Source of the DNA: Tomitella gaofuii
Lineage (GTDB): Bacteria > Actinomycetota > Actinomycetes > Mycobacteriales > Mycobacteriaceae
Direction: 5' to 3'
Length of the DNA: 64,000 nucleotides
Assembly (NCBI RefSeq): GCF_014126825.1
Contig: NZ_CP059900.1
Location: 1,302,001 to 1,366,000 of the forward strand
Positions 20,615 to 30,461 of this stretch are shown in pieces. Numbering within the stretch: the first letter of the stretch is position 1; each line of letters starts with the position of its first letter. The notes under the pieces were generated by a model. It ran no database searches. It had not been told where the DNA came from and was given only the letters and a program-made list of their open reading frames with translations. Both the position numbers and the translations under genes were made by a program.

Positions 20615-20647
20615 GGTCACCCACAGTTCCGCGGGCGTTCACTCTTG
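20615..20647 (+). promoter_or_regulatory. Pho-box-like triple 11-bp repeat upstream of pstS
   Basis: Three adjacent 11-bp units lie in register: GGTCACCCACA, GTTCCGCGGGC and GTTCACTCTTG. They resemble the GTTCA-type direct repeat units bound by PhoP/RegX3-class phosphate regulators of actinobacteria. A possible -10 (TAATCC, 20661-20666) follows. This is a prediction from sequence. Confidence 0.65.
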
Positions 20648-20679
20648 CGCTGTGGCGCGGTAATCCCCGGCTTTTAACG

Positions 20680-20712
20680 TTCGCATCGACGGCAGGTCGC
20701 CGTCGATGCGAA
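20680..20712 (+). promoter_or_regulatory. Perfect 14-bp hairpin in the pstS leader
   Basis: TTCGCATCGACGGC at 20680-20693 and GCCGTCGATGCGAA at 20699-20712 are perfect complements around a five-base loop. The hairpin ends 13 bp before the pstS GTG and just ahead of its GAGGGG site. It could be an operator, an mRNA-stability element, or a terminator without U-run for mshD. Confidence 0.75.
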
Positions 20713-20725
20713 CCGAGGGGAACGA

Positions 20726-21925
20726 GTGCAGACACCACAGCTGCAGAACGGCCGCGCGACGCGACGGGGCCGGGCGAATCGTCGGACCGCCGCGGCGGGA
20801 CGGACGATCGGAACACTGGGACTCGCCGCCGCGACGGTGATGACGGTCGCGGCATGCGGAAGCGACAACAACAGTGCCGCCGCCGCGGCCGGCACCGGGG
20901 CGGCCGCCGCCGCACAGGACTTCCAGGTCGATTGCACCGACGCGCGCGCACTGTCCGCGGCCGGTTCATCGGCGCAGAAGAACGCGATGGACCAGTTCAC
21001 GGCCGCCTACATCGCGGCATGCGGCGACCAGGGCGCCAATCTCGCCTACACGGCGAGCGGCTCCGGAGACGGCCGCAAGCAGTTCATCGCGGACCAGGTC
21101 GACTTCGCCGGTTCGGACTCGGCGATCACGGGCGAACAGCAGCAGCAGGCGATGGCCCGCTGCGGCGGCGGCGAGGTGTGGAACCTCCCGATGGTGTTCG
21201 GTCCCGTGGCGCTGGCCTACAACCTGCCCGGCGTGGACGGGCTGGTGCTGGACGGGCCCACGGCGGCCAAGATCTTCTCCGGCCAGGTCACCATGTGGAA
21301 TGATCCGTCGATCGCCGCGCTGAACCCGGACGCCGCACTGCCCGCGATGCCGATCGGCGTGGTCTACCGTTCCGACTCGTCCGGCACCACCGACAACTTC
21401 CAGACCTACCTGGAGACCGCGTCGGACGGCGTGTGGACACAGGGCGCGGGTTCCGACTTCGTCGGCGGCGTGGGCAACGGGTCGAAGGGCTCGGCAGGAG
21501 TGGCGCAGGCCGTCTCCTCCGCAGAAGGGTCGATCACCTACGTGGAGGCGTCGTTCGCCACGCAGTCCGGGCTGCAGACCGCGCGGATCGACAGCGGCGC
21601 CGGGCCCGTGGAACTGACCCCCCAGACCGCGGCGACCGCGATCTCGCAGGTCGAGTTCGTCAACCCGGGCAGCAACGACCTCGCGATGGACCTGACGTCG
21701 ATCTACGGCACCGAGGAACCCGGCGCGTACCCGCTGGTGCTGGCCACCTACGAGATCGTCTGCGGCAGCGGCTACGACGAGCAGACGGCGGGCGCGGTCA
21801 AAGCGTTCCTGAACGTCGCCGCCGGGCCGGGGCAGAAGGGGCTCGCGGACATCGGCTACGTCCCGCTGCCCGACGACCTGCGCTCCACGCTGACCGATGC
21901 GATCGACTCGATCACGGCCGGTTGA
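20726..21925 (+). CDS. pstS: Phosphate ABC transporter substrate-binding lipoprotein PstS
   Basis: A 399-residue high-affinity phosphate-binding lipoprotein. A long basic N-terminus is followed by a hydrophobic stretch and the lipobox TVAACGS, so the mature protein would start at that cysteine. Binding-site signatures include AAGSSAQKNA and YRSDSSGTTDNFQTYL. It is the first gene of pstSCAB and lies behind the Pho-box-like repeats. GTG 20726 is preceded by GAGGGGAA. Confidence 0.95.
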   Translation: MQTPQLQNGRATRRGRANRRTAAAGRTIGTLGLAAATVMTVAACGSDNNSAAAAAGTGAAAAAQDFQVDCTDARALSAAGSSAQKNAMDQFTAAYIAACGDQGANLAYTASGSGDGRKQFIADQVDFAGSDSAITGEQQQQAMARCGGGEVWNLPMVFGPVALAYNLPGVDGLVLDGPTAAKIFSGQVTMWNDPSIAALNPDAALPAMPIGVVYRSDSSGTTDNFQTYLETASDGVWTQGAGSDFVGGVGNGSKGSAGVAQAVSSAEGSITYVEASFATQSGLQTARIDSGAGPVELTPQTAATAISQVEFVNPGSNDLAMDLTSIYGTEEPGAYPLVLATYEIVCGSGYDEQTAGAVKAFLNVAAGPGQKGLADIGYVPLPDDLRSTLTDAIDSITAG

Positions 21926-21932
21926 TCGGAAG

Positions 21933-22991
21933 ATGACGACGATGCTTCGGCAGCCGGGAACCGTGGGTACGCGGACGCGCGCCCACGGTTCCGGCGGGGC
22001 GGACGGTGGAGATCACGGCAGCGGCGGGCGGTTCGACCGGCGCCGGACGCGGGCCGAGTCGACGGGGCGCACCGGCGACCGCGTGCTGCGATCGGCGACG
22101 ACGGCGGCCGCGGTCGGGGTGTCCGCGATGGTGGCCGCGATCGGGATCTTCCTGGCCTGGCGCGCGGTGCCCGCACTGCAACGCAATGAGGCCAACTTCC
22201 TCACCTCGCACGAATGGTCCACGACGGACATCCAGCACCTCGCGTTCGGCATCGCCGACCTGCTCGCGCTCACCGTCTTCGTCTCGGCGTTCGCGTTGAT
22301 GATGGCGATGCCGGTGTCGTTCGGGATCGCGGTGTTCGTGACGCGCTACGCGCCGCGCCGTCTCGCCCGGCCGATCTCCTACATCGTGGACCTGCTGGCC
22401 GCAGTCCCGTCCGTCGTCTACGGCTTGTGGGGGCTGCTGGTGCTCGCGCCGGCGTTGGAACCGGTGGCAACGTGGTTGAACAGCACCTTCGGCTGGTTCC
22501 CGCTGTTCGCCACCGGGTCCGGATCCGTCGCCGGCGGCGGCACCGTGTTCACCGCGGGCATCGTCCTCGCCGTGATGATCATCCCCATCATCGCCGGGGT
22601 GACCCGCGAAGTGTTCACACAGACCCCGCGCGAGCACGTGGAGGCGGCGCTCGCACTGGGGGCGACCCGTTGGGAGGTGGTGCGGCTCGCGGTGCTGCCG
22701 TTCGGCCGCAGCGGGTTCATCGGAGCATCGATGCTGGGGCTGGGCCGGGCGCTCGGCGAGACGATGGCGCTGTACATGGTGCTGCAGACGACGTCTGCGG
22801 CGTTCGGCTGGTCGCTCTTCGACAGCGGCGCCTCGATCGCGTCGAAGATCGCCCTCGGCTATGCGGAATTCAACAACGCACTGCAGGCGGGCGCCTATAT
22901 CGCCGCCGGGCTGGTGCTGTTCGCGCTCACGTTCGTCGTGGGCGCGGGGGCCCGGCTGATCGCGGCGCGCGGGAACGGAGGCAGGTCATGA
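21933..22991 (+). CDS. pstC: Phosphate ABC transporter permease PstC
   Basis: A 352-residue inner-membrane permease with six or more hydrophobic helices and the ABC-permease EAA-type loop EHVEAALALGATRWEVVR near residue 240. The N-terminal 50 residues are basic and low complexity. It starts seven bases after pstS ends and overlaps pstA by four bases (ATGA), so the operon is tightly coupled. Confidence 0.94.
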   Translation: MTTMLRQPGTVGTRTRAHGSGGADGGDHGSGGRFDRRRTRAESTGRTGDRVLRSATTAAAVGVSAMVAAIGIFLAWRAVPALQRNEANFLTSHEWSTTDIQHLAFGIADLLALTVFVSAFALMMAMPVSFGIAVFVTRYAPRRLARPISYIVDLLAAVPSVVYGLWGLLVLAPALEPVATWLNSTFGWFPLFATGSGSVAGGGTVFTAGIVLAVMIIPIIAGVTREVFTQTPREHVEAALALGATRWEVVRLAVLPFGRSGFIGASMLGLGRALGETMALYMVLQTTSAAFGWSLFDSGASIASKIALGYAEFNNALQAGAYIAAGLVLFALTFVVGAGARLIAARGNGGRS

Positions 22992-23905
22992 CCGTCGATT
23001 CCGGAGTACGGGCCGCAGGACCGTCCGTGTCGTTCATCCCGACCTCCCTCCGGCGTCGCACCGTCGACGGAGCGGCGGGCGTACTGGTGTGGGCGAGTGT
23101 GGCCGCGGCGCTGGTTCCGCTGGCCTGGATCCTGTGGACGGTCGTCGCCAAGGGGCTGCCGGCGGTCACCTCGTCGACGTGGTTCACCCACTCGCTCAGC
23201 GGCCTGTCCTCGACCACCCCCGGCGGGGGCGTCTACCACGCCATCATCGGCACGCTTCTGCAGGGCCTGGTGTGCTCTGCGATCGCGATACCGGCGGGGA
23301 TCCTCGTCGCCGTGTACCTGGTCGAGTACGCCGGCCCGTCGCGGCTCGGCCGGGTGACGACCTTCATGGTCGATGTCCTCGCGGGGGTGCCGTCGATCGT
23401 CGCGGCCTTGTTCATCTACGCGCTGTGGGTGGTGACCTTCGGTTTCGACAGGTCGGGCATCGCGGTGTCGCTGGCGTTGGTGCTGCTGATGGTGCCGATG
23501 GTGGTGCGGTCGACCGAGGAGATGCTGCGGATCGTCCCGGGCGACCTGCGTGAAGCGTCGTACGCGCTGGGCGTCCCGCAGTGGAAGACGATAGCCAAGG
23601 TGGTGCTGCCCACGGCGTTGCCGGGCATCGTCACCGGAACGATGCTCGCCGTCGCGAGGGTGCTCGGCGAGACTGCGCCGCTGCTGATCCTCGTCGGGTA
23701 CGCGCCGTTCATCAACTTCGACCTGGGGTCGGGGGAGATGGGGACGCTGCCCGGCCTGATCGTCGACCAGATGAACAACCCCAGCGCTGTCGGCGCGGAC
23801 CGCATGTGGGGCTCGGCGCTCACGCTCATCGGCATGGTCGCCGTCCTCAGCATCGCGGCGACGCTGCTGGCGCGGCGGTCCACGGTGCGCGGCGGCAACA
23901 GGTGA
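22988..23905 (+). CDS. pstA: Phosphate ABC transporter permease PstA
   Basis: A 305-residue permease that pairs with PstC to form the phosphate channel. The EAA-like loop is [21 protein letters not shown] near residue 190, and several hydrophobic helices are spread across the protein. Its ATG overlaps the pstC stop, and pstB follows 85 bp on. Confidence 0.94.
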   Translation: MTVDSGVRAAGPSVSFIPTSLRRRTVDGAAGVLVWASVAAALVPLAWILWTVVAKGLPAVTSSTWFTHSLSGLSSTTPGGGVYHAIIGTLLQGLVCSAIAIPAGILVAVYLVEYAGPSRLGRVTTFMVDVLAGVPSIVAALFIYALWVVTFGFDRSGIAVSLALVLLMVPMVVRSTEEMLRIVPGDLREASYALGVPQWKTIAKVVLPTALPGIVTGTMLAVARVLGETAPLLILVGYAPFINFDLGSGEMGTLPGLIVDQMNNPSAVGADRMWGSALTLIGMVAVLSIAATLLARRSTVRGGNR

Positions 23906-23990
23906 GTCCGACGGCGGGGCCGGCGGGCCCCGCCGCAATCCGTACCGGGGAGCGTTCCCCGGATTCACATCTCGAGAAGGAGGGCCCTCG

Positions 23991-24767
23991 ATGACCAGGC
24001 GTGTGGACCTGCAGAACGTCAACATCCACTACGGCGACTTCCACGCCGTGGCCGACGTCGACCTGACGATGCCGGCGCACAGCGTCACCGCGCTGATCGG
24101 GCCGTCGGGCTGCGGCAAGTCGACCGTGCTCCGGTCGATCAACCGGATGCACGAGGTGACTCCCGGCGCGCGCGTGGAGGGCAGCATCCGGCTCGACGAC
24201 GAGGACATCTACGGTGCGGGCGTGGACCCGGTGGCGGTGCGCCGCACGATCGGCATGGTGTTCCAGCGTCCCAATCCCTTCCCCACCATGTCGATCCGCG
24301 AGAACGTCGTGGCGGGCCTGCGTCTGCAGGGCATGCGCGACAAGTCCGCGCTGGCCGAGATCACCGAGCAGGCGTTGCGCGGGGCGAATCTGTGGGGCGA
24401 GGTGAAGGACCGGCTCGGCGCGCCGGGCGGCGGACTCTCGGGCGGGCAGCAGCAACGGCTGTGCATCGCACGCGCGATCGCGGTCTCGCCGCAGGTGCTT
24501 CTCATGGACGAGCCGTGCTCGTCTCTCGACCCCATCTCGACGCTCGCGGTCGAAGAACTCATCGCCGAGCTGAAGCAGCAGTACACGGTGGTCATCGTCA
24601 CTCACAACATGCAGCAGGCGGCGCGGGTGAGCGACCGGACCGCCTTTTTCAACCTCGCGGGCGTGGGGCTGCCCGGCCGGTTGGTCGAGGTGGACGATAC
24701 CGAGACGATTTTCTCCAACCCTGCCCAGCAGGCCACCGAGGACTACATCTCGGGCCGTTTCGGGTGA
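23991..24767 (+). CDS. pstB: Phosphate ABC transporter ATPase PstB
   Basis: The 258-residue ATPase that drives phosphate import. It shows Walker [10 protein letters not shown] near residue 40, the signature [15 protein letters not shown] near 150 and Walker B VLLMDEP near 170, followed by the switch histidine in VTHNMQQA. The ribosome-binding site is GAAGGAGGG. It completes pstSCAB. Confidence 0.96.
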   Translation: MTRRVDLQNVNIHYGDFHAVADVDLTMPAHSVTALIGPSGCGKSTVLRSINRMHEVTPGARVEGSIRLDDEDIYGAGVDPVAVRRTIGMVFQRPNPFPTMSIRENVVAGLRLQGMRDKSALAEITEQALRGANLWGEVKDRLGAPGGGLSGGQQQRLCIARAIAVSPQVLLMDEPCSSLDPISTLAVEELIAELKQQYTVVIVTHNMQQAARVSDRTAFFNLAGVGLPGRLVEVDDTETIFSNPAQQATEDYISGRFG

Positions 24768-24865
24768 CGGGGCCGACCGTAGTGTGTGTGCGGGGACCAG
24801 GATGGGTCGCGGAGGGTATGGTGTATAGCACAGTTCATCCGTGATGCTGCCGGGTCGGTGATTCG

Positions 24866-24910
24866 GTGCCCGGAGACCCGATCCCCGGAGACCCGGTGCC
24901 CGGCGACGCG
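24866..24910 (+). repeat. Three 15-bp tandem repeats ahead of the methyltransferase
   Basis: GTGCCCGGAGACCCG, ATCCCCGGAGACCCG and GTGCCCGGCGACGCG lie in direct tandem. In the frame of the downstream gene they would read PGDPI, PGDPV, PGDAA, so the gene may once have started at the GTG at 24866. Confidence 0.7.
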
Positions 24911-24940
24911 GCGGATGTTGCGGGACGCCGGAGCACAGCG

Positions 24941-26032
24941 ATGACGGATTCGACCACGAATGCCGCGCCCGCGGGGGAGCTCGCGGAGCGGGTGCTCGCG
25001 AGCGCGGTGGCGACTATCGATCTCCTCTCGATTGCACTGGGCGACAGCCTCGGCTACTACCGTCTGCTCGTGCGGCGCCCGCTCACCTCGCCGCAGTTGG
25101 CGGAGGCCTCGGGTACTGACGAGCGATACGCCCGCGAGTGGCTCGAACAGCAGGCGGTCACCGGCCTGCTCAACGTCGCCGACCCCACGGCGGCGCCCCG
25201 CGAGAGGCGGTACAGCCCTGTCGACGGTGTGACCGAGGTGCTGTGCGACGGCACGAGTCTGGACTTTCTCGCGCCGCTGGCGCGTCAGCTCGCCGCCGCC
25301 GGCCGTCAGCTTCCGGCGCTCGCCACGGCCTACCGCACAGGCGGAGGGGTGCCGTGGTCGCAATTCGGTGCCGATATGCGCGAGTCCGAGGCCGACCTGA
25401 ACCGTCCCGGCTTCGAGCGGCTGCTCGTCGACGACTGGCTCGGCACACTGCCTGATGTCCGGTCCCGCCTGGCCGGGGCTCAGCCGGCGCGGGTCGCCGA
25501 CATCGGCTGCGGGGCGGGGTGGTCGGCGATCGCGCTTGCGCGCGGGTTCCCGACTATCGTCGTCGACGGGTTCGACCTGGACGCGGAGTCCGTCGAGCTC
25601 GCGCGGCGCAATGTCGCGGACGCGGGTATGGCCGACCGCATCCGGATGCACTGCGCGGATATCGCCACGATGCGTACCGATCTCCGATACGACTTGGTCA
25701 CCGCGCTGGAATGCCTCCACGATCTGCCGTTTCCGGTGGAGTCACTCGCGGCGATGCGTGGCCTCGCCGGAGCGGGCGGCACCGTGCTGGTCGCTGACAT
25801 GAAGGTTGCCGACGCGTTCGAGGCCCCGGGCGACGACGTGGAACGCCTGATGTACGGATTCAGTCTGTTCGTATGCCTCGCCGACAGCAAGAGCACCCCG
25901 GGGTCGGCGGCCACCGGGACGGTCCTACGACGGCCGACGGTCGAACGCTGGGCCCGGGAGGCCGGATACGGCCGGTGCACGACGCTTTCGGTATCGCACG
26001 ATCTGTGGCGCTTCTACCGCCTGGACCCGTGA
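24941..26032 (+). CDS. SAM-dependent methyltransferase, class I
   Basis: A 363-residue methyltransferase. The N-terminal third is a helical winged-helix-like dimerization domain (LTSPQLAEASGTDERYAREWLEQ). The Rossmann domain has motif I DIGCGAGWSAIA near residue 190, followed by the acidic residue in VDGFDLDAES. O-methyltransferases and the Rv-type methyltransferases next to the pst genes show this arrangement. The substrate is unknown. ATG 24941 follows GGAG; an in-frame GTG at 24866 would add 25 residues that contain the repeats. Confidence 0.8.
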   Translation: MTDSTTNAAPAGELAERVLASAVATIDLLSIALGDSLGYYRLLVRRPLTSPQLAEASGTDERYAREWLEQQAVTGLLNVADPTAAPRERRYSPVDGVTEVLCDGTSLDFLAPLARQLAAAGRQLPALATAYRTGGGVPWSQFGADMRESEADLNRPGFERLLVDDWLGTLPDVRSRLAGAQPARVADIGCGAGWSAIALARGFPTIVVDGFDLDAESVELARRNVADAGMADRIRMHCADIATMRTDLRYDLVTALECLHDLPFPVESLAAMRGLAGAGGTVLVADMKVADAFEAPGDDVERLMYGFSLFVCLADSKSTPGSAATGTVLRRPTVERWAREAGYGRCTTLSVSHDLWRFYRLDP

Positions 26033-26129
26033 GTACGTCGACGGGCCCGTGCCCCCGATCGGGGGACGCGGCCGGGACGGTCACCCCTGCGGTGGGTCCG
26101 ACGACCGCGCGCGCTGGTCGTCACAGGGC

Positions 26130-26798
26130 TCAGAGCAGTTCGTGGTCGACGATCTGATCCGGCATCTCGCCCGTCGCCAGGAACACCACCCGGCGGGCGA
26201 CTTGGACAGCGTGGTCGGCGAAGCGCTCGTAGAACCGGCCCAGCAGTGTCACGTCCACCGCCGTCCCCACGCCGTGCCGCCACTCCCGGTCCATCAGCAC
26301 AGTGAGCAGGTGGCGGTGCAGGTCGTCCATCGCGTCGTCCTCGGCCTGCAGTCCGCGCGCACGCTGCGGGTCGTGTGTGACGAGGACTTCGCGCGCCGCG
26401 TCGGCGAGGGCCACCGCGATGCGGCCCATCTCCGCGACGTGTCCGCCGACCTCCTCCGGAAGCGCATGCTCGGGGTGGTTCCGCTCGGCGACCTTCGCGA
26501 TGTGCGCCGCCAGAGCGCCCATGCGCTTGAGGTCGGCGACGATCTGGATGCCGCTGACGATCTGGCGCAGGTCCCCGGCCACCGGAGCCTGCAGTGCGAG
26601 GAGCGCGAACGCCTGCTCCTCGCACTGCGCGGCCAGCCCGTCGAATACGGGCCGCGTGGACTGCACTTTCCGGGCGAGCGGCAGGTCCGCCTGGAGCAGC
26701 GCCTCGGTGGCCTGGTCCATGGCGTCTTCCGCGAGACCGCACATCTCCGCCAGGCCGGTGGAGAGCTGATCGAGTTGCTCGGTATACAAGGTTCGCAC
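26130..26798 (-). CDS. phoU: PhoU-family phosphate signalling protein
   Basis: A 222-residue all-helical protein with the two PhoU repeats (about 10-95 and 115-210). Metal-binding residues typical of PhoU are visible in MDDLHRH and [15 protein letters not shown]. PhoU links the Pst transporter to the PhoR/SenX3 sensor and restrains the phosphate response. It begins at GTG 26798 and lies opposite pstSCAB, as phoY2 does in Mycobacterium. Confidence 0.93.
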   Translation of the reverse strand: MRTLYTEQLDQLSTGLAEMCGLAEDAMDQATEALLQADLPLARKVQSTRPVFDGLAAQCEEQAFALLALQAPVAGDLRQIVSGIQIVADLKRMGALAAHIAKVAERNHPEHALPEEVGGHVAEMGRIAVALADAAREVLVTHDPQRARGLQAEDDAMDDLHRHLLTVLMDREWRHGVGTAVDVTLLGRFYERFADHAVQVARRVVFLATGEMPDQIVDHELL

Positions 26799-26911
26799 GG
26801 ACCCCAGCCTAGGCGGCCATGCCGACGGGACGGTTCGGTCGCCGTGAATTCGAGGTGAACGTCCGGTCCGCCGCGCGGGCCGTCGGCGGGTGACCTCCGG
26901 TCCCGTGTCGG

Positions 26912-29071
26912 TCAGCCGCAGCTGACGTCGCCCGCATTGACGACGCTGACATCCAACGGCACCGATCCCGACTCGGTGCTGTCCCCGGCGAGCACCGGGT
27001 TGAGCACCGATCCGGGGGCGGCCGGGCTGATGATGGATTGCGGGGAGTTGTCGCTGAGCAGTACCTCGACGATCGAACCCAACCCGCTGGTGCGCTGCAG
27101 TTTCGCCCCCGGGAAGGCCGAGGCCACGGTGGCCGCCGCCGCGAGGTTGTCGCCGGAGAACTGGATGACCGTCCCGGGGACGTCCGAGGTGTGGTTGCCG
27201 ACGCTGTAAATTTGGAACCCCTCGGCACCGAGGTCGTCGGCGGTCGCCGAGGCGAACCCGTTGATGCTCGACGCATTGCTCACCTGCACCGGGATCGACC
27301 CCGGCGACATCGCATGCACCTGGGGTGCGTCCGCGCCGTTCCCGGTGCCCGGGTCCGCCGGGGCGCCGGTGGGAACGGGAGCTTCGCTGGTGGCCGCCGC
27401 GGCCTTCGTATCCTTGCGTTGCTCCCCGGGCAGCGGTTCGTCGTCGATGATCGCGTCGAAGATGGCGCGGATGGCGCTCAGCCGCGGCGTCTCGTTGCCC
27501 CAGGCGTCGGTGCCGTCGGTGGGGGCGGTGAGGAAGGTGACCTGATCGGCGTCGACGTTCTGCAGCGAGCGGCCGAGCGTGATGAGTGCCTGCGTGTCGA
27601 GGTTGTCCCCGAAGGAGGCCTTGATGAACTCGTTGATGAACGAATTCAGTTTGCCCGGGTCTAGCAGAACATTGTGCGACAAGGCTTTGCGCAGCAACGA
27701 GGACAGGAACATCTGCTGGCGTTTGATGCGCCCGTAGTCGCCGTTGCCCTCCGCCTCGACCTTGCGGGCCCGCACGTACTCCAGGGCGGTCGTGCCGCTG
27801 ATGGTCTGCGGGCCCGGCTCCGGCAGGATCGTGCCCAATTCGTCGTCCACCAGGGGCCTGGTGGTGCACACTTCGACGCCGCCGACGGTGTCGACCATCG
27901 CCTCGAAGCCGGCGAAGTCCATGCCCAGGAAGTGGTTGACTTTGATCCCCGAGAGCTTCTGGATCACCTGGACGAGGCACCGGGGGCCGCCGAAGGAGTA
28001 CGCGCTGTTGAGCTTGACGTCGTCCTCCGCCGGTACGATCTCGTCGGTGTAGGTGCCGGACGAGTTGTCCCAGCGTTCGCAGGCAGGCCGGTCGATGTTG
28101 AGATCGCGCGGGAACGAGACGCCCACGACGCGGCTGCGGTCGGCCGGGATGTTGACCAGCATGATCGTGTCCGAGCGGGCGCCCTCGACCTGCGTGGAGG
28201 TGCCGGCGCCGACGTCGGCGTTCGCGCCGGCGCGGGTGTCGGTGCCGATGATGAGGTAGTTCTCATCGCCGTACTGCCCGGCGGGGTTGCGCACGTCGTC
28301 GGAGTTCTGGTCCAGCGCGGAGACCTGGGTGTACTGGCTGTCGGTGATGCGCAGGTAGCTCCACACGGCGCCGGTCACCACCAGGGAGAGCACCGACACC
28401 AAGGCGACGGCAACGTGGCTGAGGCGCAGCCAATAGTTGGGGTGGCGGCCATTGTCGGCGCGGTCGTGGTGGAGGCGTCCCGGGATGTTCAGCGGCAGCG
28501 CGGAACGGATCCACGAGGCGGACTCCGGTGCGGAACGGGGTTCGTCGTCGTCCGGGTCCTGGTGCGGCGAGCCGGAGTGCGCCAGGCCGTCGTCGAGAGC
28601 GGGGGCTTCCGGTGCCGGGCCGTCGTGCTCGGGACCATCCTGCGGGGTTCCATCAGCCGGTCGTCCGTTCCGCGGCGGTGCCGCGGCAGCCGGGGGCGCC
28701 GCGGCAGCTGGGGGAGGGGCCGGCGATTCGGGGCTCTCCGAGGCCGTGTCCGCGGGAGCCTGCGTGTCCGTGTCCTCGGGGACCTGACGGGTTCCGGGGT
28801 CCTGCTGCGCCGAAGCTTCGGGGGAGGAGGGGGCCTGGCCCGGATGGCCTATGCGTGCGATGAGGTCGGCGACGGTGACACGGCCGTGCGGGTGCGTGCC
28901 GGCCGCGCCGAGCCTGCGCCGTCCGCCGTCGTCGCCGCGGCCCGCGCGGTCCTCGGCGATCCCGCCGCCGGGGTCGGGGTCGGCGGGCGAGTCCGCCGGA
29001 GGGATCTCCTCGCTGCGGATGCGCGACAGGGGCCGCTCCCAGGGGGCGGTGAAACGGTGATCGTCTGTCAC
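26912..29071 (-). CDS. LytR-CpsA-Psr family cell-wall ligase with LytR_C domain
   Basis: A 719-residue membrane protein of the LCP family, which attaches arabinogalactan or related glycopolymers to peptidoglycan. The first 250 residues are a disordered, acidic and proline-rich cytosolic region. A membrane helix ([19 protein letters not shown]) comes next, then the LCP domain with SFPRDLNID and [19 protein letters not shown]. The LytR_C domain ([14 protein letters not shown]...) follows. The GTG at 29071 follows GAAGGGCGG. The same gene lies here in Mycobacterium (between phoY2 and dusB). Confidence 0.9.
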   Translation of the reverse strand: MTDDHRFTAPWERPLSRIRSEEIPPADSPADPDPGGGIAEDRAGRGDDGGRRRLGAAGTHPHGRVTVADLIARIGHPGQAPSSPEASAQQDPGTRQVPEDTDTQAPADTASESPESPAPPPAAAAPPAAAAPPRNGRPADGTPQDGPEHDGPAPEAPALDDGLAHSGSPHQDPDDDEPRSAPESASWIRSALPLNIPGRLHHDRADNGRHPNYWLRLSHVAVALVSVLSLVVTGAVWSYLRITDSQYTQVSALDQNSDDVRNPAGQYGDENYLIIGTDTRAGANADVGAGTSTQVEGARSDTIMLVNIPADRSRVVGVSFPRDLNIDRPACERWDNSSGTYTDEIVPAEDDVKLNSAYSFGGPRCLVQVIQKLSGIKVNHFLGMDFAGFEAMVDTVGGVEVCTTRPLVDDELGTILPEPGPQTISGTTALEYVRARKVEAEGNGDYGRIKRQQMFLSSLLRKALSHNVLLDPGKLNSFINEFIKASFGDNLDTQALITLGRSLQNVDADQVTFLTAPTDGTDAWGNETPRLSAIRAIFDAIIDDEPLPGEQRKDTKAAAATSEAPVPTGAPADPGTGNGADAPQVHAMSPGSIPVQVSNASSINGFASATADDLGAEGFQIYSVGNHTSDVPGTVIQFSGDNLAAAATVASAFPGAKLQRTSGLGSIVEVLLSDNSPQSIISPAAPGSVLNPVLAGDSTESGSVPLDVSVVNAGDVSCG

Positions 29072-29278
29072 TGCCCGCCCTTCATGCTCGTCGACTCGTC
29101 GGCCGTCCATGGTGGCCCGGTGCCACCGGTGTGTGCGTATCGCCTTGCCGCCGTTCGCGGCCGACGGCAGCCCTGCCCGCTGTCCTGCCCGCGCCCGGCG
29201 CTACCCGGGGCGTGGTGTCCGGTCGATCACTCATCGTACTGATCGGCCGGTTCCGGTGCCGTGACGCCCACCCAGGGA

Positions 29279-30442
29279 TCAGCCGCCCGAGTTCATCACG
29301 TCCGCGCCGAACGGCACCGTCGCGTCGTCCGGGTCGTCCAGCCAGCCCTCGGGCAGGACGACCTTGCCCGGCGACCCCTGCCGCCCGCGCGGTTGGTAGC
29401 CGTCGGCGGGGAAGGGCACGTCCGGGTCGAGGCGCCCCAGGAGGTCCTCGAACTCGGCCATGCCGGTGACCCGCGCCAGCTGTACCCGCAATTCCGAACC
29501 GGCCGGGAAGCCGTGAAGGTACCAGGCGATGTGCTTGCGGATCTCGCGGCAGCCCTTGAGTTCACCGTGGTGGGCGATGAGCAGTTCCAGGTGCCGTCGC
29601 ATGATCCGTGTCACTTCGCCGAGCGTGGGGGGCACCGGCATCTCGCGACCGCTCAGATGCGCGTCCAGCTCGACGAACAGCCACGGCCGTCCCAGGCAGC
29701 CGCGCCCGATGACGACGCCGTCGCAACCAGTCTCCGCCATCATCCGCGAGGCGTCCTGCGCGGTGAAGATGTCGCCGTTGCCGAGCACGGGGATCTGCGG
29801 GACGTGCTCGACGAGCCGGGCGATCTGCGACCAGTCCGAGTGCCCCGAATAGCGTTGCTCGGCCGTGCGTGCATGCAGGGCCAGCGCGACCGCGCCCTCC
29901 TCTGCGGCGATGCGCCCGGCGTCCAGATGGGTGTGATGGTCGTCGTCGATGCCCACGCGGAACTTCACCGTCACCGGCACGCCGCTGCCCTCGGTGGCCC
30001 TGACGGCTGCCGCCACGATCTGCCGGAACAGTGCCCGCTTGTACGGCAGCGCGGAGCCGCCGCCGCGCCGCGTCACTTTGGGGACCGGGCAGCCGAAGTT
30101 CATGTCGATGTGGTCGGCCAGGTCTTCGTCGACGATCATCTTCGCCGCGTCGTAGGTGGTGGCCGGGTCGACCGTGTACAGCTGCAGCGAGCGCGGCGAC
30201 TCGTCCGGCCCGAAGGTGGTCATGTGCATCGTCACCGGATGCCGCTCGACCAGGGCGCGAGCGGTCACCATCTCGCACACGTAGAGTCCCGCGGCGCCGC
30301 CGGACCGTTCCTGCTCCACCTCGCGGCACAGCGTGCGGAAAGCGACGTTCGTCACCCCCGCCATGGGGGCGAGCACCACCGGGCTGCGCAGCGCGAACGG
30401 GCCGATGGTCAAGGGGGCGGGGCGGGTCTGCAGGGAAAGCAC
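29279..30442 (-). CDS. dusB: tRNA dihydrouridine synthase DusB
   Basis: A 387-residue FMN enzyme that reduces uridines in the tRNA D-loop. It shows LAPMAGVTNVAFRTL at the N-terminus and the catalytic cysteine in MNFGCPVPKVTRRGGGS. A C-terminal helical RNA-binding part completes it. GTG 30442 is 19 bp downstream of the desA stop on the same strand, so cotranscription is likely. Confidence 0.94.
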   Translation of the reverse strand: MLSLQTRPAPLTIGPFALRSPVVLAPMAGVTNVAFRTLCREVEQERSGGAAGLYVCEMVTARALVERHPVTMHMTTFGPDESPRSLQLYTVDPATTYDAAKMIVDEDLADHIDMNFGCPVPKVTRRGGGSALPYKRALFRQIVAAAVRATEGSGVPVTVKFRVGIDDDHHTHLDAGRIAAEEGAVALALHARTAEQRYSGHSDWSQIARLVEHVPQIPVLGNGDIFTAQDASRMMAETGCDGVVIGRGCLGRPWLFVELDAHLSGREMPVPPTLGEVTRIMRRHLELLIAHHGELKGCREIRKHIAWYLHGFPAGSELRVQLARVTGMAEFEDLLGRLDPDVPFPADGYQPRGRQGSPGKVVLPEGWLDDPDDATVPFGADVMNSGG

Positions 30443-30461
30443 CCGTCCATTGTGCCGGAAC

